Shown: piece after piece, positions 52,901 through 62,325 of the stretch
How positions within the stretch are numbered: the stretch's first letter is position 1
Layout: each line of letters opens with the position of its first letter
Assembly: GCA_014549065.1 (NCBI GenBank)
Contig: JACDOX010000108.1
Location: 1,309,203-1,373,202 of the forward strand
Length of the DNA stretch: 64,000 nt
Reading direction: 5' to 3'
Origin: Cardinalis cardinalis
Taxonomy: Eukaryota > Chordata > Aves > Passeriformes > Cardinalidae
The notes under the pieces: generated by a model
What the model was told of the DNA's origin: nothing
Database searches by the model: none
What the model saw: the letters and a program-made list of their open reading frames with translations, nothing else
Program-made: the position numbers and the translations under genes

Positions 52901-55900
52901 GAGGAAAGGGAACACTCACCCACCACACACACTGTTTCCACCATCAGCCTGCCTGTGGTCTCTGCTCCTGTCCTTGGCCAAGCTAAAAGCATCCATGTAA
53001 AATCCCTCCTGTTGGAGATTTTCATCCATGCCTCTTTTGGCCCAAGATGAAGGTGTTTCCCAAAAGCCTCTGTTCCAGGCATGGCTTAGTGCTGGCTTTA
53101 GGCAGGTGTACAGACAGCAGACACTGCTGATTTACACCATCATTGTGGCATGCCCACAAAACAGTNTTTAGCTGCATTTTGAACATCTCTTGCTGCCAGG
53201 ATCCAACACAGTTGGAGTTGGATCTTTGAGTCTTCTCCGTGGTCTTAACCTCTGGTGATTTCAGCTGATGTAGTGCTGCTTATAAACTGCTGAGGGTCTG
53301 TACAGAAATACATGCCCACCTGCAGAGCTGCCTCCAGCCCTGGGGAAGGACAAGGACCTGGTGGAGTATCCAGAGAAGGCACCAGGATGATCAGGGGGAT
53401 GGGGCAGCTCTGCTGTGAGGAAAGGCTGAGGGAGTTGGGATTGTTCAGCCTGGANNNGAGAAGGCTTTGGGGTGACCTCNTGGTGACCTTCAGTACCTGA
53501 AGGGAACCTGCAGGAAAGATGGGGAGAGACTATTTACAAGGGAGTGGAGTGACANGATAAGGGGAAATGAATTAAAACTAACAGAGTAGATTTTAACTGG
53601 ATATTAGGAAGNAATTCTTCNCTNTGAGGNTGNNGANGCCCTGGCACAGGGTGCCCAGAGAAGCTGTGGCTGCCCCATCNCTGGAAGGGTCCAAGGCCAG
53701 GCTGGACAGGGCTTGGAGCCACCTGGTCTAGTGGAAGGTGTCCACTAGGATTGGGATGGCTTAGATTAGATCTTTAGGGTCCCTTCCAACCCAAACCATT
53801 CCATGATTCTATGTCAGAATGCCTTTCCTCTAAATGCTCTTTGCTCTGGCCATTAGATTAAGTGAGATGTGTCCATTATGCCTGTAGTTTTTTCATTGAT
53901 TTTGAAGTTTAAGTATTTCTATGAACAGCTGGTTTTATTGGCCTGGAGTTCTAGGCCACTGAGGAGCTTTTCTACTGGTTTTAACTCTAGCAAGCATCAG
54001 TTATTTCAGATTATTTATGGTTGGGCTTCTGTGCTTGGCTTTTTTCAGATAAGTAAAAAAAAAAAAAAAAAGAAAGGAAAAAGCCTCCAAAACTGTGGGC
54101 CTGCCTTATCCCTTCCTGCTCAAACAGTGAAACCAAGTGGGAATGTCTGGGTTATTTCTGAACTCCACTGATGTGGCCCTCCTTCATGAGAGCAGCAGGA
54201 TGATGTCACATTCAGCAGCTCAGGAGAGGATCAATGCATGGTGCACCCAGCTCAGCACCCCCCAGAGGTAACACCATGGGCTGATGCCACAGAAAAAGGC
54301 AAAGAACTACCTGCTGTTTGCTTTTTTTTTTTTTTGTATTTAAAAATGTATGTATGTGTTTGAAGAACTCCTTTTACAGGCTCTGAGAAAAAGAGAATTT
54401 TTNAAAGGAGTTTTGGTTCCTTGGGAATTTCTTTTTTAATCTTTAACAAATTTTTCCTTCATGTTTTGCTGCAGANGGTGAGGCTTTGGCCACAGGCTTG
54501 TTCAGAAGCTTCAAACTTTGCTTTACTTGGTATTTCTACTGTTTCAGTAGATGAAAAAAAACCAAAAAAGGCCAAAACTAATATTTGACCTTTAAATCTG
54601 GTAATGTCTTTTTTGTTGTTGTTTTTCCTCCCCTCTTACCCTTTTCATGGTGAAGAAATAGTGTAAAAAGTTCAACATTTGTTTCCAGGTGATCTGTTCT
54701 TTTTCATCCCTCTCCTTCTCTCCCTGGAGATGGAGGCCCCTGCCATCCTTTGAGATGTCAGGAGTTTCAGGGGATGATTTATGCAGCACCATAAAATGGC
54801 ATTGGACCATGTAGTGAGGGTCAGACATATGGTAGCAATGATCATATACAATATATACATGCCCAGTAAAGCAGCTTCCCTGCCTGTATTTGGAAATGTT
54901 ATGATATCCTTTCCTGGGCAGCAAAATGCTTAAAATTTCATTGTGTATTCTGATCTTATTCAGGTTTGTACCATGCAAAACAGGAGTGGGAACAAACAAA
55001 TAACTGCTTTCCTTGACCAAAATAAATTACTTACATTTTGGTGTGGAAATGAGATTACAGTCCTTATTTTCTTTTTGACTTGACTGGAGCTGTTGAGAAT
55101 AGCAGCCCCTCAGGTCTCTGGTAATGTAGTCTTCAGCTCAAATAGGGATTTTAAAATATTTAAGCATCTCTCTCATGAGGCTTCTTGTTTCCTATTTGTT
55201 TTGTGTTGCTAAGCAATGCATTTAAACCCCCAAAGTTAAAATTTACAACTCTCAAATTGTCCCTCAGCCTTATTCTCCAAACCTCACATCTGTAATGGGT
55301 TTTCCATCTGCCAGTTTTCCCAGGTCGCCCCATCCATCCTCAAGTCTGCAGAGCAAAAAGCCTTGTGGTTGAGAGCTGGGGGAGGAGGGGGTTCCCCTTT
55401 TTTTTTTTTAGCCTCCATCTGTAATTAATTTCTTGCAAAGCCACATCTGTCCATTTGGGGCAGGGGAAGTGGGGAAGGGGAGGTAAAGAGTGAAGTCACT
55501 CTCTGCCAGTAAAATGCAGGATTTGGTATGTGTGACTGTAGTTCCTCAGGGCATTTTAGCCTCTCCCTGCCACCCCCAGCTCCAGTGCATGCCTTGCAGA
55601 GGGCAGAGTGCTGGAACTTCTCCTGCCTCTGTGGAGCTTGCTTGTGCTGCTGCCCACATCTGACACCGCAGTCTTTTGACTGCTGGGGTTCCTGCAAAAG
55701 CTGCTGGCATCCTTTGGAAAACTTCCTTCTGTCAATATTTGAATTTTCAAAAGCCATACTAAATAGCTGCCATGATGTTTCGTTTTTAAAGACTTAAGAA
55801 ACAGCCGCAGCNGTCCCAGTCAATATTCCTTCTCTGCCATCATCCAGTGAAGCTGTTCCAAAATATTTTTATGTTCTGCAGACCACCAGGTAGCTTTGAG

Positions 55901-58900
55901 CAGGAGCTGGGCTTGCTCTGAGGCTGGTCCCCTGCCTGGTGCCCTGCTCTCTGTGGTGAGGCAAAGCAGAAAGAAGCAGCTGTCTTAGAGTCATGGAATT
56001 GCTAAGGTTGGAAAAGGCCTCTAAGATCATCAAGTCCAACTGTTCCCCCAACACCACCACAGTGTTCACCTCTGAACTGTGTCCTTAAGTGCCACATACA
56101 TGGTTTTTGAACAGTTTCAGGGATGGTGATTCTACCACCCCCCTGGGCAGCCTGGTCCGTGGCTTGACAACCCTTTCCATGAGGAAATTTATCCTAATAC
56201 CCAATGGAAACCTCCCCTGGTGCATGTTTCCTCTTGTCCCGTCACTTGTTAACCTGGGAGAAGAGTCTGACCCCCACATGGCTATAACTGCCCTTTAAGT
56301 GGTTGTAGAGAGTACCAGGGTGTGCCCTGAGCCTCCTTTTCTCCAGGCTTAACAGCCTCAGCTCCCTCATGCTCCAGCCCCTTCCCCAGCTCTGCTCCTC
56401 TCCTCTGGGCATGATGCTGTTTGTTGTACTTCTTTGCTTATGGAGGATGTAAAACCAAAAAATGTTAGAACAAGAAAATCCTGAAATCTGGGAAGAAATT
56501 CTNCACTTTAAGNGTGGGGAGGCCCTGGCACAGGGTGCCCAGAGAAGCTGTGGCTGCCCCATCCCTGGAAGTGTCCAAGGCCAGGCTGGATGGGNCTTGG
56601 AGTGGAAGTATATAAGTGGAAGGTATCTCTGCCCCTGTCAGGGGGATGGAATGAGAGGATCTTTAAGGTCCCTTCCAACCCAAACCATTTTGTGGTCTAT
56701 GGAAAGTTGAATTTTTAGGCATTTTTGGAGATCTGGGGTTTCATCTCTTTGTTACTTTAAGGCAAATCAGACTTTAGGGGTATAAATTGAACTGCTCTGA
56801 TTTAAAGGTCCAGCACCTCCTTCCCACCCAGTGCTCCTCCCACACTTGGTCCTGGTGGCACAACTACTGGGCAGTTGATTAATTGGATGGGATCATTAGC
56901 CTGGGTTAAAAATATATCCTGATTTTGATGCCAGATTATTTTTAATTTAGGTCAGTTCTGCAATTCAACTTATTGCCCAGCCTCACAGGCCATGGGATNG
57001 GCACATTGAAAGGCTGGCAGAGGGGTGGGAGGATAAATGGTGAGGAGTGTGGCAGGGGCAGCTTAAATTGATGTTCCTGCTGAAAAACACCTCTGTTAGT
57101 CCAACTGCTGCCTGATGTCTGAGGCAGAACCTGCTCTGTGCAGGGCTAACACAGTATGCTGCCTGTTACAGGCACCTTCCTGATCATTGCTTTCAGGAGA
57201 AGTTCTTTGGGATGATGCCCCTNACACTGATAAGAAATGGCAAATTTTAGAATAATAAGATAAAGAACTGAAATACTGAGTAGAAAATAGTTATAGAAAC
57301 TTCCTGACTTGGGATTCATCCCTGTTGGACATCCAACATGCTTCCAGTAACTCTCATAATTCCAGATTAGAAGAGGAGCTGTTACAGGAGCATTGTAGAA
57401 AGCTGGACCACTGGAAGATGAAGAAAGCTGGGGCACCCACGTTGGGGGGATATTGTGTGTCACAGCCACATCTACCACAGCTGCCAGAGCACAGTGGGAC
57501 CTTGTTCCAGCTCAGCCATGNTAGTAACATGTCTGGAAAATAATTTTTGGCAAGGGTCGACTTAAACAGCTTTGTTCTGCCTTAGAGTCAGCTCTCAAAT
57601 GGCTCTCAATTGCTGAATGGGTCGTGGCAGACTCTTGTGGTGGTCATGTCAGGAAAAGGACATGGAGCCCTGGGCTGGTGCCTCTGGAAGGGTTCTGGAT
57701 CAGCTGCTGGAAGATCATTGCCCAGCAGCAATGGAGAATCCCACCAGCAAACTGGGAGCAGATTTGTAATGGTGATCCCACTGCAGATCCTTCTGAAATC
57801 TCCCATTGTCCCCAGACCACGGTGAGTGTGTGTTTCCATCTCCCCGTTTTAAGATGTTTTGTTTTAATTAAATNAATTTAATTGAAATGAATGAAAAATA
57901 TGGGCAAAATTCTGTGGTGGCAGCTGCTCTCTGAGGAACANACTCATAAAAATAATGTGGTGAGAAATTAGTGTGATTCCGGCATAAAATGACCCAAATT
58001 TGAAATAACACTGACACCCTGTGGAGATGTTTGGAGGGACCTTCTCCAGGTCTTGCTGATTCTTGTTTCTGATACTATAGGCCAGTGATTAGATTAATTC
58101 ACAACATCTTTTAGAGAAACTTTTTTTTTTCCAATGAAGGTTTTGTTGTTGTCAAAGTCAGATTAAAAAGTGAAAATCCTTTGTATCTTTTCTATTAGAA
58201 ATTTTTCTTTAGTCCTGTGGCTCAACCANAAAAGCTCATTTACCAAAAAGAGGATGATGAAGAATATTCTAACAAGATCTGCAGAATGTACCTGCAGTGG
58301 GTTGAGTTTCCTGAAGGACTTTCTTCTGCACAACTGGAAGCATTGGAGGGAACCACTTCATGGCAAGGTGAAGTCAGGGTGGTAATCATTTCCTTTCCAG
58401 TCTGGACTCTTGTTTAAAAATGCAAGAGCTGCAAAGTTTAATGGTAAATGTGCACTGTGAATATGCAGAGCAGCAGTTTTGTGTTTGTTCTTGCTGCAGG
58501 TCACTCAGAGGATGGTCTGGCTCTTTGGAACATGTCCTGGATGCCTTCCTGTGCTTGTGTTCTGGACTGACTCTGGGCAGAGAGCATCCCAGTTAAAAAG
58601 GGATCAGTTTCCCTTCTCACTCCAGNTTGAGCACAGGATCCCCTTCCCATGCAGGATTAAAGGTCAGAAAGAGGAGGGGGGTGTTTGAGGAGGCTCCTGG
58701 TGATGTGAGAGCAGCCAGCACTGCAGGGGAAGGCATGGCAGCCTGGGAGCTGTTCCATTCCTCACCTGCTGGCTGGAGCACCTGAGTGCTGCAAGTGCAC
58801 TCTTCACCTTGAGAATTGCCTGGTCTAATGGATTTCCTCCAAGGCTGATAGGATGTTTAATTCCCAGATGTTTACATTGTCTGCAGAAGGGGAAACTCAA

Positions 58901-61900
58901 ACAAACTGGGCTGAGCAGAGCCAGAATAGGCAGTAGAAATGAGTTGTCACATAAACTCAGTTTGCTAGAGCTGGAGCTGTTGATCTTTGTGGGTGAGCAA
59001 GGTTGGAGATCATTAGTCTTACACTTCAGGAACCATTTTCCCACTGAAGGAATGGTGCTGGTTGATCAGCCTCAGTTCTAGACCCTCACTCCATCCTAGA
59101 GAAAGTTCAAGCTCCANTGTATCAGTGACTATAAAGATACCATCTCTTATCTCAAAATCACAGCAGTTTCAGACTATGGTATGGTCTTCCTTCACCTCCA
59201 GCCATGTCACCCCTCCCTGAGCTCTGTGCTTTCATCCTGCTGAGATCAGTGAGCAGAGCTGCAACCCTGGGAGCAGTATCCCCTGTAGATCCCATCCCAG
59301 TGAACAAGGAAGGGATTTCTGCACAGAGCCAGTTGTCCTTTCAGAAAAACCTTTGAGATTAAAAGTATTTACAGACACTGAAAAAATTCTTACAGGAAGA
59401 TCCAGCTTCCAAGACAGGGGGTGTTCATGGAAATAGAATTAGACTTGACATGTGAATAGCTTAGCTCCAAAAAGGCTGGGCTTGCTCTCTCCTTGTCCTT
59501 ATCCCACTCCTGTTCTCCTGGTTGTGCTCCAGATGCAATATCCACAGCAATATCCACAGCTGTGCATGGGGGTCACACAGGCTGCCCCTCTCANAAACCA
59601 CCTTTGGTCCTGAGGACTGCAGCTCACAGAGGAGCATTTCCTTTCNGTTGTCTCTGGAATTTGCTGCCACTGCACAACACCACAACCTTNTGAACAAAAG
59701 GGAAATTCACCCTGCATTCTGCAGCAGTTTCCTTCAGCCCTGAAGGGAAACCATCAAGGGGGTTATCTGCCAGGAAGTGTCAGCTGGGTAACCATGGAGG
59801 ACACTCAGCATCAATTACTCTTGTAGTAAGGTTGGGTAAATTTGAGTGATGCCTTGAATCACCAGGAGAGGAATTAGAAGCCTTTTTCATGAAAGCAGTT
59901 CTCATTCTGTAGCTGTTGTATTAGCAGCCAAGTTGGGGTCAAGGTTAAATGACTTAGAAGTTCTCCAGGTCAGTTCTCAAGGCTGTGTTCAGGATCCTGG
60001 CTGTGACCCCTCTCTTTCATAAGGCTCACATGAAAAAGGAAGGACTTTCATACCAGGNATCTGATAAAGGCCATACATTAAAAATAAATCCCCATGTTCT
60101 GGTGACAGCCTGAGAAAGTGACAGGAAGAACCATCAGAGTCTCTGCACAGCTTACTTGGTTTGCTCTGAAGTCAGCTAGTTGTGATTTAAATATCTTGAG
60201 TTATTTTGGGCTAATACCCACATACAAGAGAAGATGCACAACAGCCTGGCTGGCATGTTGTCACAGCACAGTGACTTGTTTCAACCCCCCAGCTCAACAG
60301 AGCTTGATTTGTTGTGAGAAGCTTGAGAATTGCTTTAATCCAGTATCTCCAGCACTTCTCTAGAGAGAAAGAAAGGTAAAATCTTGGTACTGTAGTTACT
60401 GCCCCTTTTCCTTGGCATCATCTGTCCCTGGAGTTTGTTTTCCAAGCAAAGCAGTCTCTCTTCTCCCTTTCTTTTTCCCAGGTTGTGCTGAACCCTAATA
60501 TTTTACAGAAGGCTCAGAACAACTGCCCACTGCTTTTATTCATAGAATCACAGAATGGTTTCAGTTGGAAAAGGACCTAAAGGATTCTCTAATTCCAACT
60601 CCTTGCTATGGGCAGGGATTCTACTTTCCAAAAGTTGATTTTGGGCACTGATGCTTCATGAAACTGCCAAACTAGTCTTGCACTTTAGCTTAAAATGAGT
60701 ATGAATTTTAAAAAGATATTTCTAAATTTATTTCTTATTTTATACAATTTCAGTCCATTTGAAATGGCCACTCCATTGCCNTTGTCAGGTTTCCAGTACG
60801 TGCAGCTCTGATGAGATGTTAATGATCCCCAAGTTCTCTGTCTTCTCCTGGAACAGTCTCTGGGGAAAGGATGCAGAGGGGAGTTAGCTGTCCTCCATGG
60901 GACCCCAACAAACATCTGGGCTTTGTTTAACTGCTCTTGGTTTCCTTCTTCCAAGGGACCAGGACTCTTCCTCCTCTCCATGGGGACTTGCTCTGTAGTG
61001 AGCTGGTGGCTGCTCCTCCGGTGAATGAAGCTGGGATTATCAGCTCTGAGGCAGGAGAGCAGGCAGGAGCAGGCACAGGACCNTCAAAGGTACACAGAGG
61101 TGCTGATGAGGAGGCAGGGAGAATAAAATCAGCTTTGTGCAATGCAAATGTGCATTGCTGTTCCCCTAAAGCCTTTGTGCTCAGGTGGAGTGGTGACGTC
61201 TCATGGTGCTGTCAATTAAACTGAGAATAAACACTGTTTAATTTGTGGTGACATTTAAAAGCAATTAAGGAAGCTTAAATGTTAAATGTGTGTTTTTGTC
61301 TTTCCAGTTAAACACAGTTTTNGAGGGAAAAAAGCTCCCAAATATTTAATTACACACTTACAACTGTATAAATAAGCCTGACAGTTTTAAAAAGGCTTTT
61401 AATGCCTTGTATAACTTCATGTTCAGGGTGTGGTGCTCTGTTAAAATACTGACACATGTAGTTTCTTATTGTAATTCCTGTATCCAGCATTGTCTGGGAG
61501 CAACTGGGGTGTGCATATCCTAATCTGCTCCAGGCAAAATCACCCAGGTGGCTCAAAGCACCTATACAAACAAACCCTGTTGATTTTTCCCTGAAACAGA
61601 TTAGGGAGTCATGAGGCAGAAATGCTGAGCAGCAGACATTTGGTGCTAGTGACTTCATATGCTCACTGGTGAAGTGATGGAGCTCCAGCAGCTGGATCTG
61701 TAGAGGCAATTCTCTTGCTGTCCTTCTCTCTGATCAGGTCCAGGAGGGAGGAGCCAGCCTGAGCTGGCTGNCTGTTCCTGAGGTGCAGGCAGAGCTACTG
61801 TCAGCTGATTGTGAGGTATGAGGTCACCTGGACTCAGCACAACCACACTTGGGGTTTTGTGCTTGGGGCGCTCCTGAGGGTTTATACATTGTCCAAACCT

Positions 61901-62325
61901 GGTTCCATCCATCTAATCCCAGTAACAAGCATCTGGCCTTTTGACCATGTACGGAAAAACCCTTTTGCCACTCTGCAGTGCCAGTGAAAGCTTTCTTGTG
62001 GCACCTTTCCACTGAGCAATGTCCTTGTGGCCCTTCCCTTTCCCCACAGGTCACACTGCAGGGAAGGCAGGGGAAGGTGGGCANTGAGTTGGGTTCTGAG
62101 CTGAGTGAACTTCCCACACTGGTGTGAGAAGCCTTGGTGCACATTAAATGCTCCTCAGCTCACCTGCCCTGTCCTTCCCTGCTGTCTGTCTCAGGTCTCT
62201 TGTGTTCTTTCCCATTTCAGAGAATTCAAGGACTCCTCCTCCTTGGAGTCAAGGCAATGACTCCAGTTTGTCTCTCCACTGCCTGGCAGGGAGAAGAGAG
62301 TTTGGGGTGGCACCTTTTCAGCTGA
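37854..62325 (+). CDS. Unrecognised 11-coding-exon gene, predicted 494-residue protein
   Basis: I do not recognise this protein. Eleven open segments, each bounded by AG and GT, join through ten introns with consistent phases and a total of 1,485 coding bases (494 codons plus TGA). Coding exons: 37868-37954, 40094-40158, 46604-46817, 47671-47785, 49241-49345, 57586-57821, 58199-58381, 58500-58662, 60956-61089, 61738-61815, 62221-62325. The start MADLEAVSSVFQG has the context CCCACCATGG. Visible traits: a hydrophobic N-terminus without a clear signal-peptide cleavage pattern; Cys/Leu/Lys-rich residues 30-90; seven tryptophans in residues 197-274; an acidic EDDEEY patch near 289-294; no transmembrane helix or coiled coil that I can call. 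RALGPS2 ends 4.5 kb upstream on the same strand. Weak points are the GTGACC donor of the second exon and the last exon, for which an alternative exists. It could be a known gene that I fail to recall, or a fast-evolving lineage-restricted one. Confidence 0.68.
37955..40093 (+). other. Intron of the unrecognised gene
   Basis: It contains a (GT)n tract at about 39323-39341. It ends with the strong pyrimidine-rich acceptor TTTTTCTTCTTTCCAG. No other exon is seen. Confidence 0.5.
39323..39341. repeat. (GT)n microsatellite
   Basis: A CTGTGTGTGTGTGTGTGTG run is read directly. Confidence 0.8.
40094..40158 (+). CDS. Unrecognised gene, coding exon 2
   Basis: It reads ITEFEKCFLLNSVKRNTKLM then S and two bases of a Cys codon that the next exon completes. 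The acceptor is strong and the donor TG|GTGACC is weak. Residues 30-50. This is the least certain internal exon, but its phases (0 in, 2 out) are exactly what its neighbours need. Confidence 0.55.
40159..46603 (+). other. Intron of the unrecognised gene, 6.4 kb
   Basis: It holds the reverse CR1 copy at 42691-43040. Several T-tract acceptors occur (for example at 41660), but the frames behind them close quickly, so no additional exon is called. Confidence 0.55.
42691..43040 (-). mobile_element. CR1 LINE fragment, reverse
   Basis: It begins TCATAGAATCACAGAATAGT and continues with CTGCCATGGGCAGGGACACC, CTGTCCAGCCTGGCC and TCACTCCACACCCTTGTAAA, the reverse complement of the CR1 3' region. Six Ns fall in about 180 bases, far above background. 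Confidence 0.93.
46604..46817 (+). CDS. Unrecognised gene, coding exon 3
   Basis: The acceptor is TTTTCCTTGATACAG and the donor is ATGGCAG|GTGAGT. It reads FHPEEIAKCFLDYTEKEKLF, then LAPTGSANNKQPVYPIHKMQ and SLIFLGQHQQKTLSSSTYC, ending LLLFLEKWQ. All 71 codons stay open, which is unlikely by chance in AT-rich DNA. Residues 52-122. Confidence 0.68.
46818..47670 (+). other. Intron of the unrecognised gene
   Basis: It contains a 172-codon open frame (46949-47467) in the same strand, but its ends lack paired splice sites in the required phase. T-rich runs lie at about 47430-47455. Confidence 0.5.
47671..47785 (+). CDS. Unrecognised gene, coding exon 4
   Basis: The acceptor is TTGACGTTTTAG and the donor CAAG|GTTAGT. 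It reads FWRMSDASTGDFPGRSMSEQ then PGLASKNIKFQLLFHPRQ. Enters phase 0, leaves phase 1. Residues 123-160. Confidence 0.65.
47786..49240 (+). other. Intron of the unrecognised gene with CR1 fragment
   Basis: It includes a GC-rich stretch (about 47930-48120) and an internal CR1 fragment (48784-48935), and ends in a 20-base T tract plus CCAG. Confidence 0.55.
48784..48935 (-). mobile_element. CR1 LINE internal fragment, reverse
   Basis: AGAATTTCTTCCCAATATCC, CATCTAACCCTGCCCTCTG and CTTGTCCTGTCACTCCAT, then TTGTAAACAG, match the reverse complement of the CR1 3' ORF region. The very 3' end is missing. Confidence 0.85.
49241..49345 (+). CDS. Unrecognised gene, coding exon 5
   Basis: It has a very strong acceptor (long T tract, TTCCAG) and donor TTTG|GTGTGT. 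It reads SMRSFKYGDLAASPYVQRRL then FECLSVFLAKDELF. Phase 1 at both ends. Residues 162-195, with Glu codons completed at both junctions. Confidence 0.68.
51739..51795 (+). CDS. Possible optional micro-exon of the unrecognised gene
   Basis: A pyrimidine-rich stretch ending CTGCCTGAAG is followed by 57 open bases reading HVKARVSPTVASLSSVQR and the donor GAGAA|GTGAGT. It enters and leaves in phase 1, as required between the exons at 49241 and 57586. The acceptor AAG is poor, so this is only a candidate. Confidence 0.2.
53355..53814 (+). mobile_element. CR1 LINE fragment, longest copy
   Basis: From CCAGGATGATCAGGGGGATG through TTCAGCCTGG, GTACCTGAAGGG, TTAAAACTAACAGAGTAGA and GCCCTGGCACAGGGTGCCC to CCATTCCATGATTCTATG it follows about 460 bases of the CR1 3' region. 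About 13 Ns lie within 200 bases, including a run of three. Confidence 0.95.
54056..54071. repeat. Poly(A) tract
   Basis: About 15 consecutive As follow AGATAAGT. No retrocopy is recognisable upstream of it. Confidence 0.7.
55985..56412 (-). mobile_element. CR1 LINE fragment, reverse, divergent subfamily
   Basis: It starts TCATGGAATTGCTAAGGTTG, then AAGATCATCAAGTCCAAC, CCTGGGCAGCCTGGTCCGT and CTCTTGTCCCGTCACTTG, ending near CCTCATGCTCCAGCCCC. The wording differs from the other copies, so a different CR1 subfamily is likely. Confidence 0.92.
56483..56701 (+). mobile_element. CR1 LINE fragment, forward
   Basis: CTGGGAAGAAATTCT, GGCCCTGGCACAGGGTGCCC, AGAGAAGCTGTGGCTGCCCC and GGTCCCTTCCAACCCAAACC, ending TTTTGTGG. 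It lies 70 bases from the reverse copy, giving an inverted pair. Confidence 0.93.
57586..57821 (+). CDS. Unrecognised gene, coding exon 6 (tryptophan-rich)
   Basis: The acceptor is TTGTTCTGCCTTAG and the donor ACCACG|GTGAGT. It reads SALKWLSIAEWVVADSCGGH, RKRTWSPGLVPLEGFWISCW and KIIAQQQWRIPPANWEQICN. Seven of 78 residues are Trp. Residues 197-274. A second long frame overlaps it, but only this one fits the phases (1 in, 0 out). Confidence 0.65.
57822..58198 (+). other. Intron of the unrecognised gene
   Basis: A 377-base intron, GTGAGT to TTTTCTATTAG. Nothing else is seen. Confidence 0.6.
58199..58381 (+). CDS. Unrecognised gene, coding exon 7
   Basis: It reads KFFFSPVAQP, then KLIYQKEDDEEYSNKICRMY and LQWVEFPEGLSSAQLEALEG, ending TTSWQGEVRV. 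Two donors are possible: 58381 (GTG|GTAATC, phase 0, joins exon 8) and 58367 (CAAG|GTGAAG, phase 1, joins exon 9 directly). Residues 275-335 in the long form. Confidence 0.67.
58500..58662 (+). CDS. Unrecognised gene, coding exon 8
   Basis: The acceptor is TTGTTCTTGCTGCAG and the donor AAAG|GTCAGA. It reads VTQRMVWLFGTCPGCLPVLV, FWTDSGQRASQLKRDQFPFS and EHRIPFPCRIK. Enters phase 0, leaves phase 1. Residues 336-389. Confidence 0.62.
58663..60955 (+). other. Intron of the unrecognised gene with CR1 tail
   Basis: It holds the reverse CR1 tail at 60538-60622 and ends TTTCCTTCTTCCAAG. No further exon is supported. Confidence 0.55.
60538..60622 (-). mobile_element. CR1 LINE 3'-end fragment, reverse
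   Basis: ATTCATAGAATCACAGAATG, GGAAAAGGACCTAAAGGA and CCTTGCTATGGGCAGGGAT match the reverse complement of the CR1 tail. It is about 85 bases long. Confidence 0.9.
60956..61089 (+). CDS. Unrecognised gene, coding exon 9
   Basis: It reads TRTLPPLHGDLLCSELVAAP, then PVNEAGIISSEAGEQAGAGT and ends SK. Acceptor CTTCTTCCAAG, donor AAAG|GTACAC, phase 1 in and 0 out. Low complexity (Ala/Gly/Glu) in its second half. Residues 391-434, with a Gly codon at the junction. Confidence 0.55.
61090..61737 (+). other. Intron of the unrecognised gene
   Basis: It ends in the strong acceptor CTTGCTGTCCTTCTCTCTGATCAG. Nothing else is noted. Confidence 0.55.
61738..61815 (+). CDS. Unrecognised gene, coding exon 10
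   Basis: It reads VQEGGASLSWL, one ambiguous residue, then VPEVQAELLSADCE. It is 78 bases, phase 0 both ends, with strong acceptor and donor (GTGAG|GTATGA). It could be skipped in frame. Residues 435-460. Confidence 0.6.
61816..62220 (+). other. Last intron of the unrecognised gene
   Basis: GTATGA to TTCTTTCCCATTTCAG. Reverse open frames here are shadows without splice context. Confidence 0.5.
62221..62325 (+). CDS. Unrecognised gene, terminal coding exon
   Basis: After the strong acceptor it reads RIQGLLLLGVKAMTPVCLST then AWQGEESLGWHLFS and TGA at 62323-62325. No good donor lies in the frame before the stop, so it is taken as terminal. Residues 461-494. A TATAAA at 62512-62517 is only a weak poly(A) candidate. 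Confidence 0.5.
   Translation, partial: RIQGLLLLGVKAMTPVCLSTAWQGEESLGWHLFS

Larger units (their letters stand above)
49346..57585 (+). other. Intron of the unrecognised gene, 8.2 kb, CR1-rich
   Basis: It holds CR1 copies at 53355-53814, 55985-56412 and 56483-56701 and an A tract at about 54056-54071. A possible 57-base in-phase micro-exon lies at 51739-51795. Confidence 0.55.

Noticed and set aside
54475..54560. Exon after TTTTGCTGCAG at 54474
   Set aside because: The open frame lasts about 25 codons and ends at a stop with no donor. Phases do not fit.
54592..55020. 142-codon reverse open frame
   Set aside because: I looked for a retrocopy or domain and saw none. There is no adjacent poly(A) tail in the right place and no splice signals of the required kind.
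57610..57825. Overlapping frame in exon 6 of the unknown gene reading LLNGSWQTLVVVMSGKGHGALG
   Set aside because: It is open but does not match the phases of the neighbouring exons. The Trp-rich frame does.
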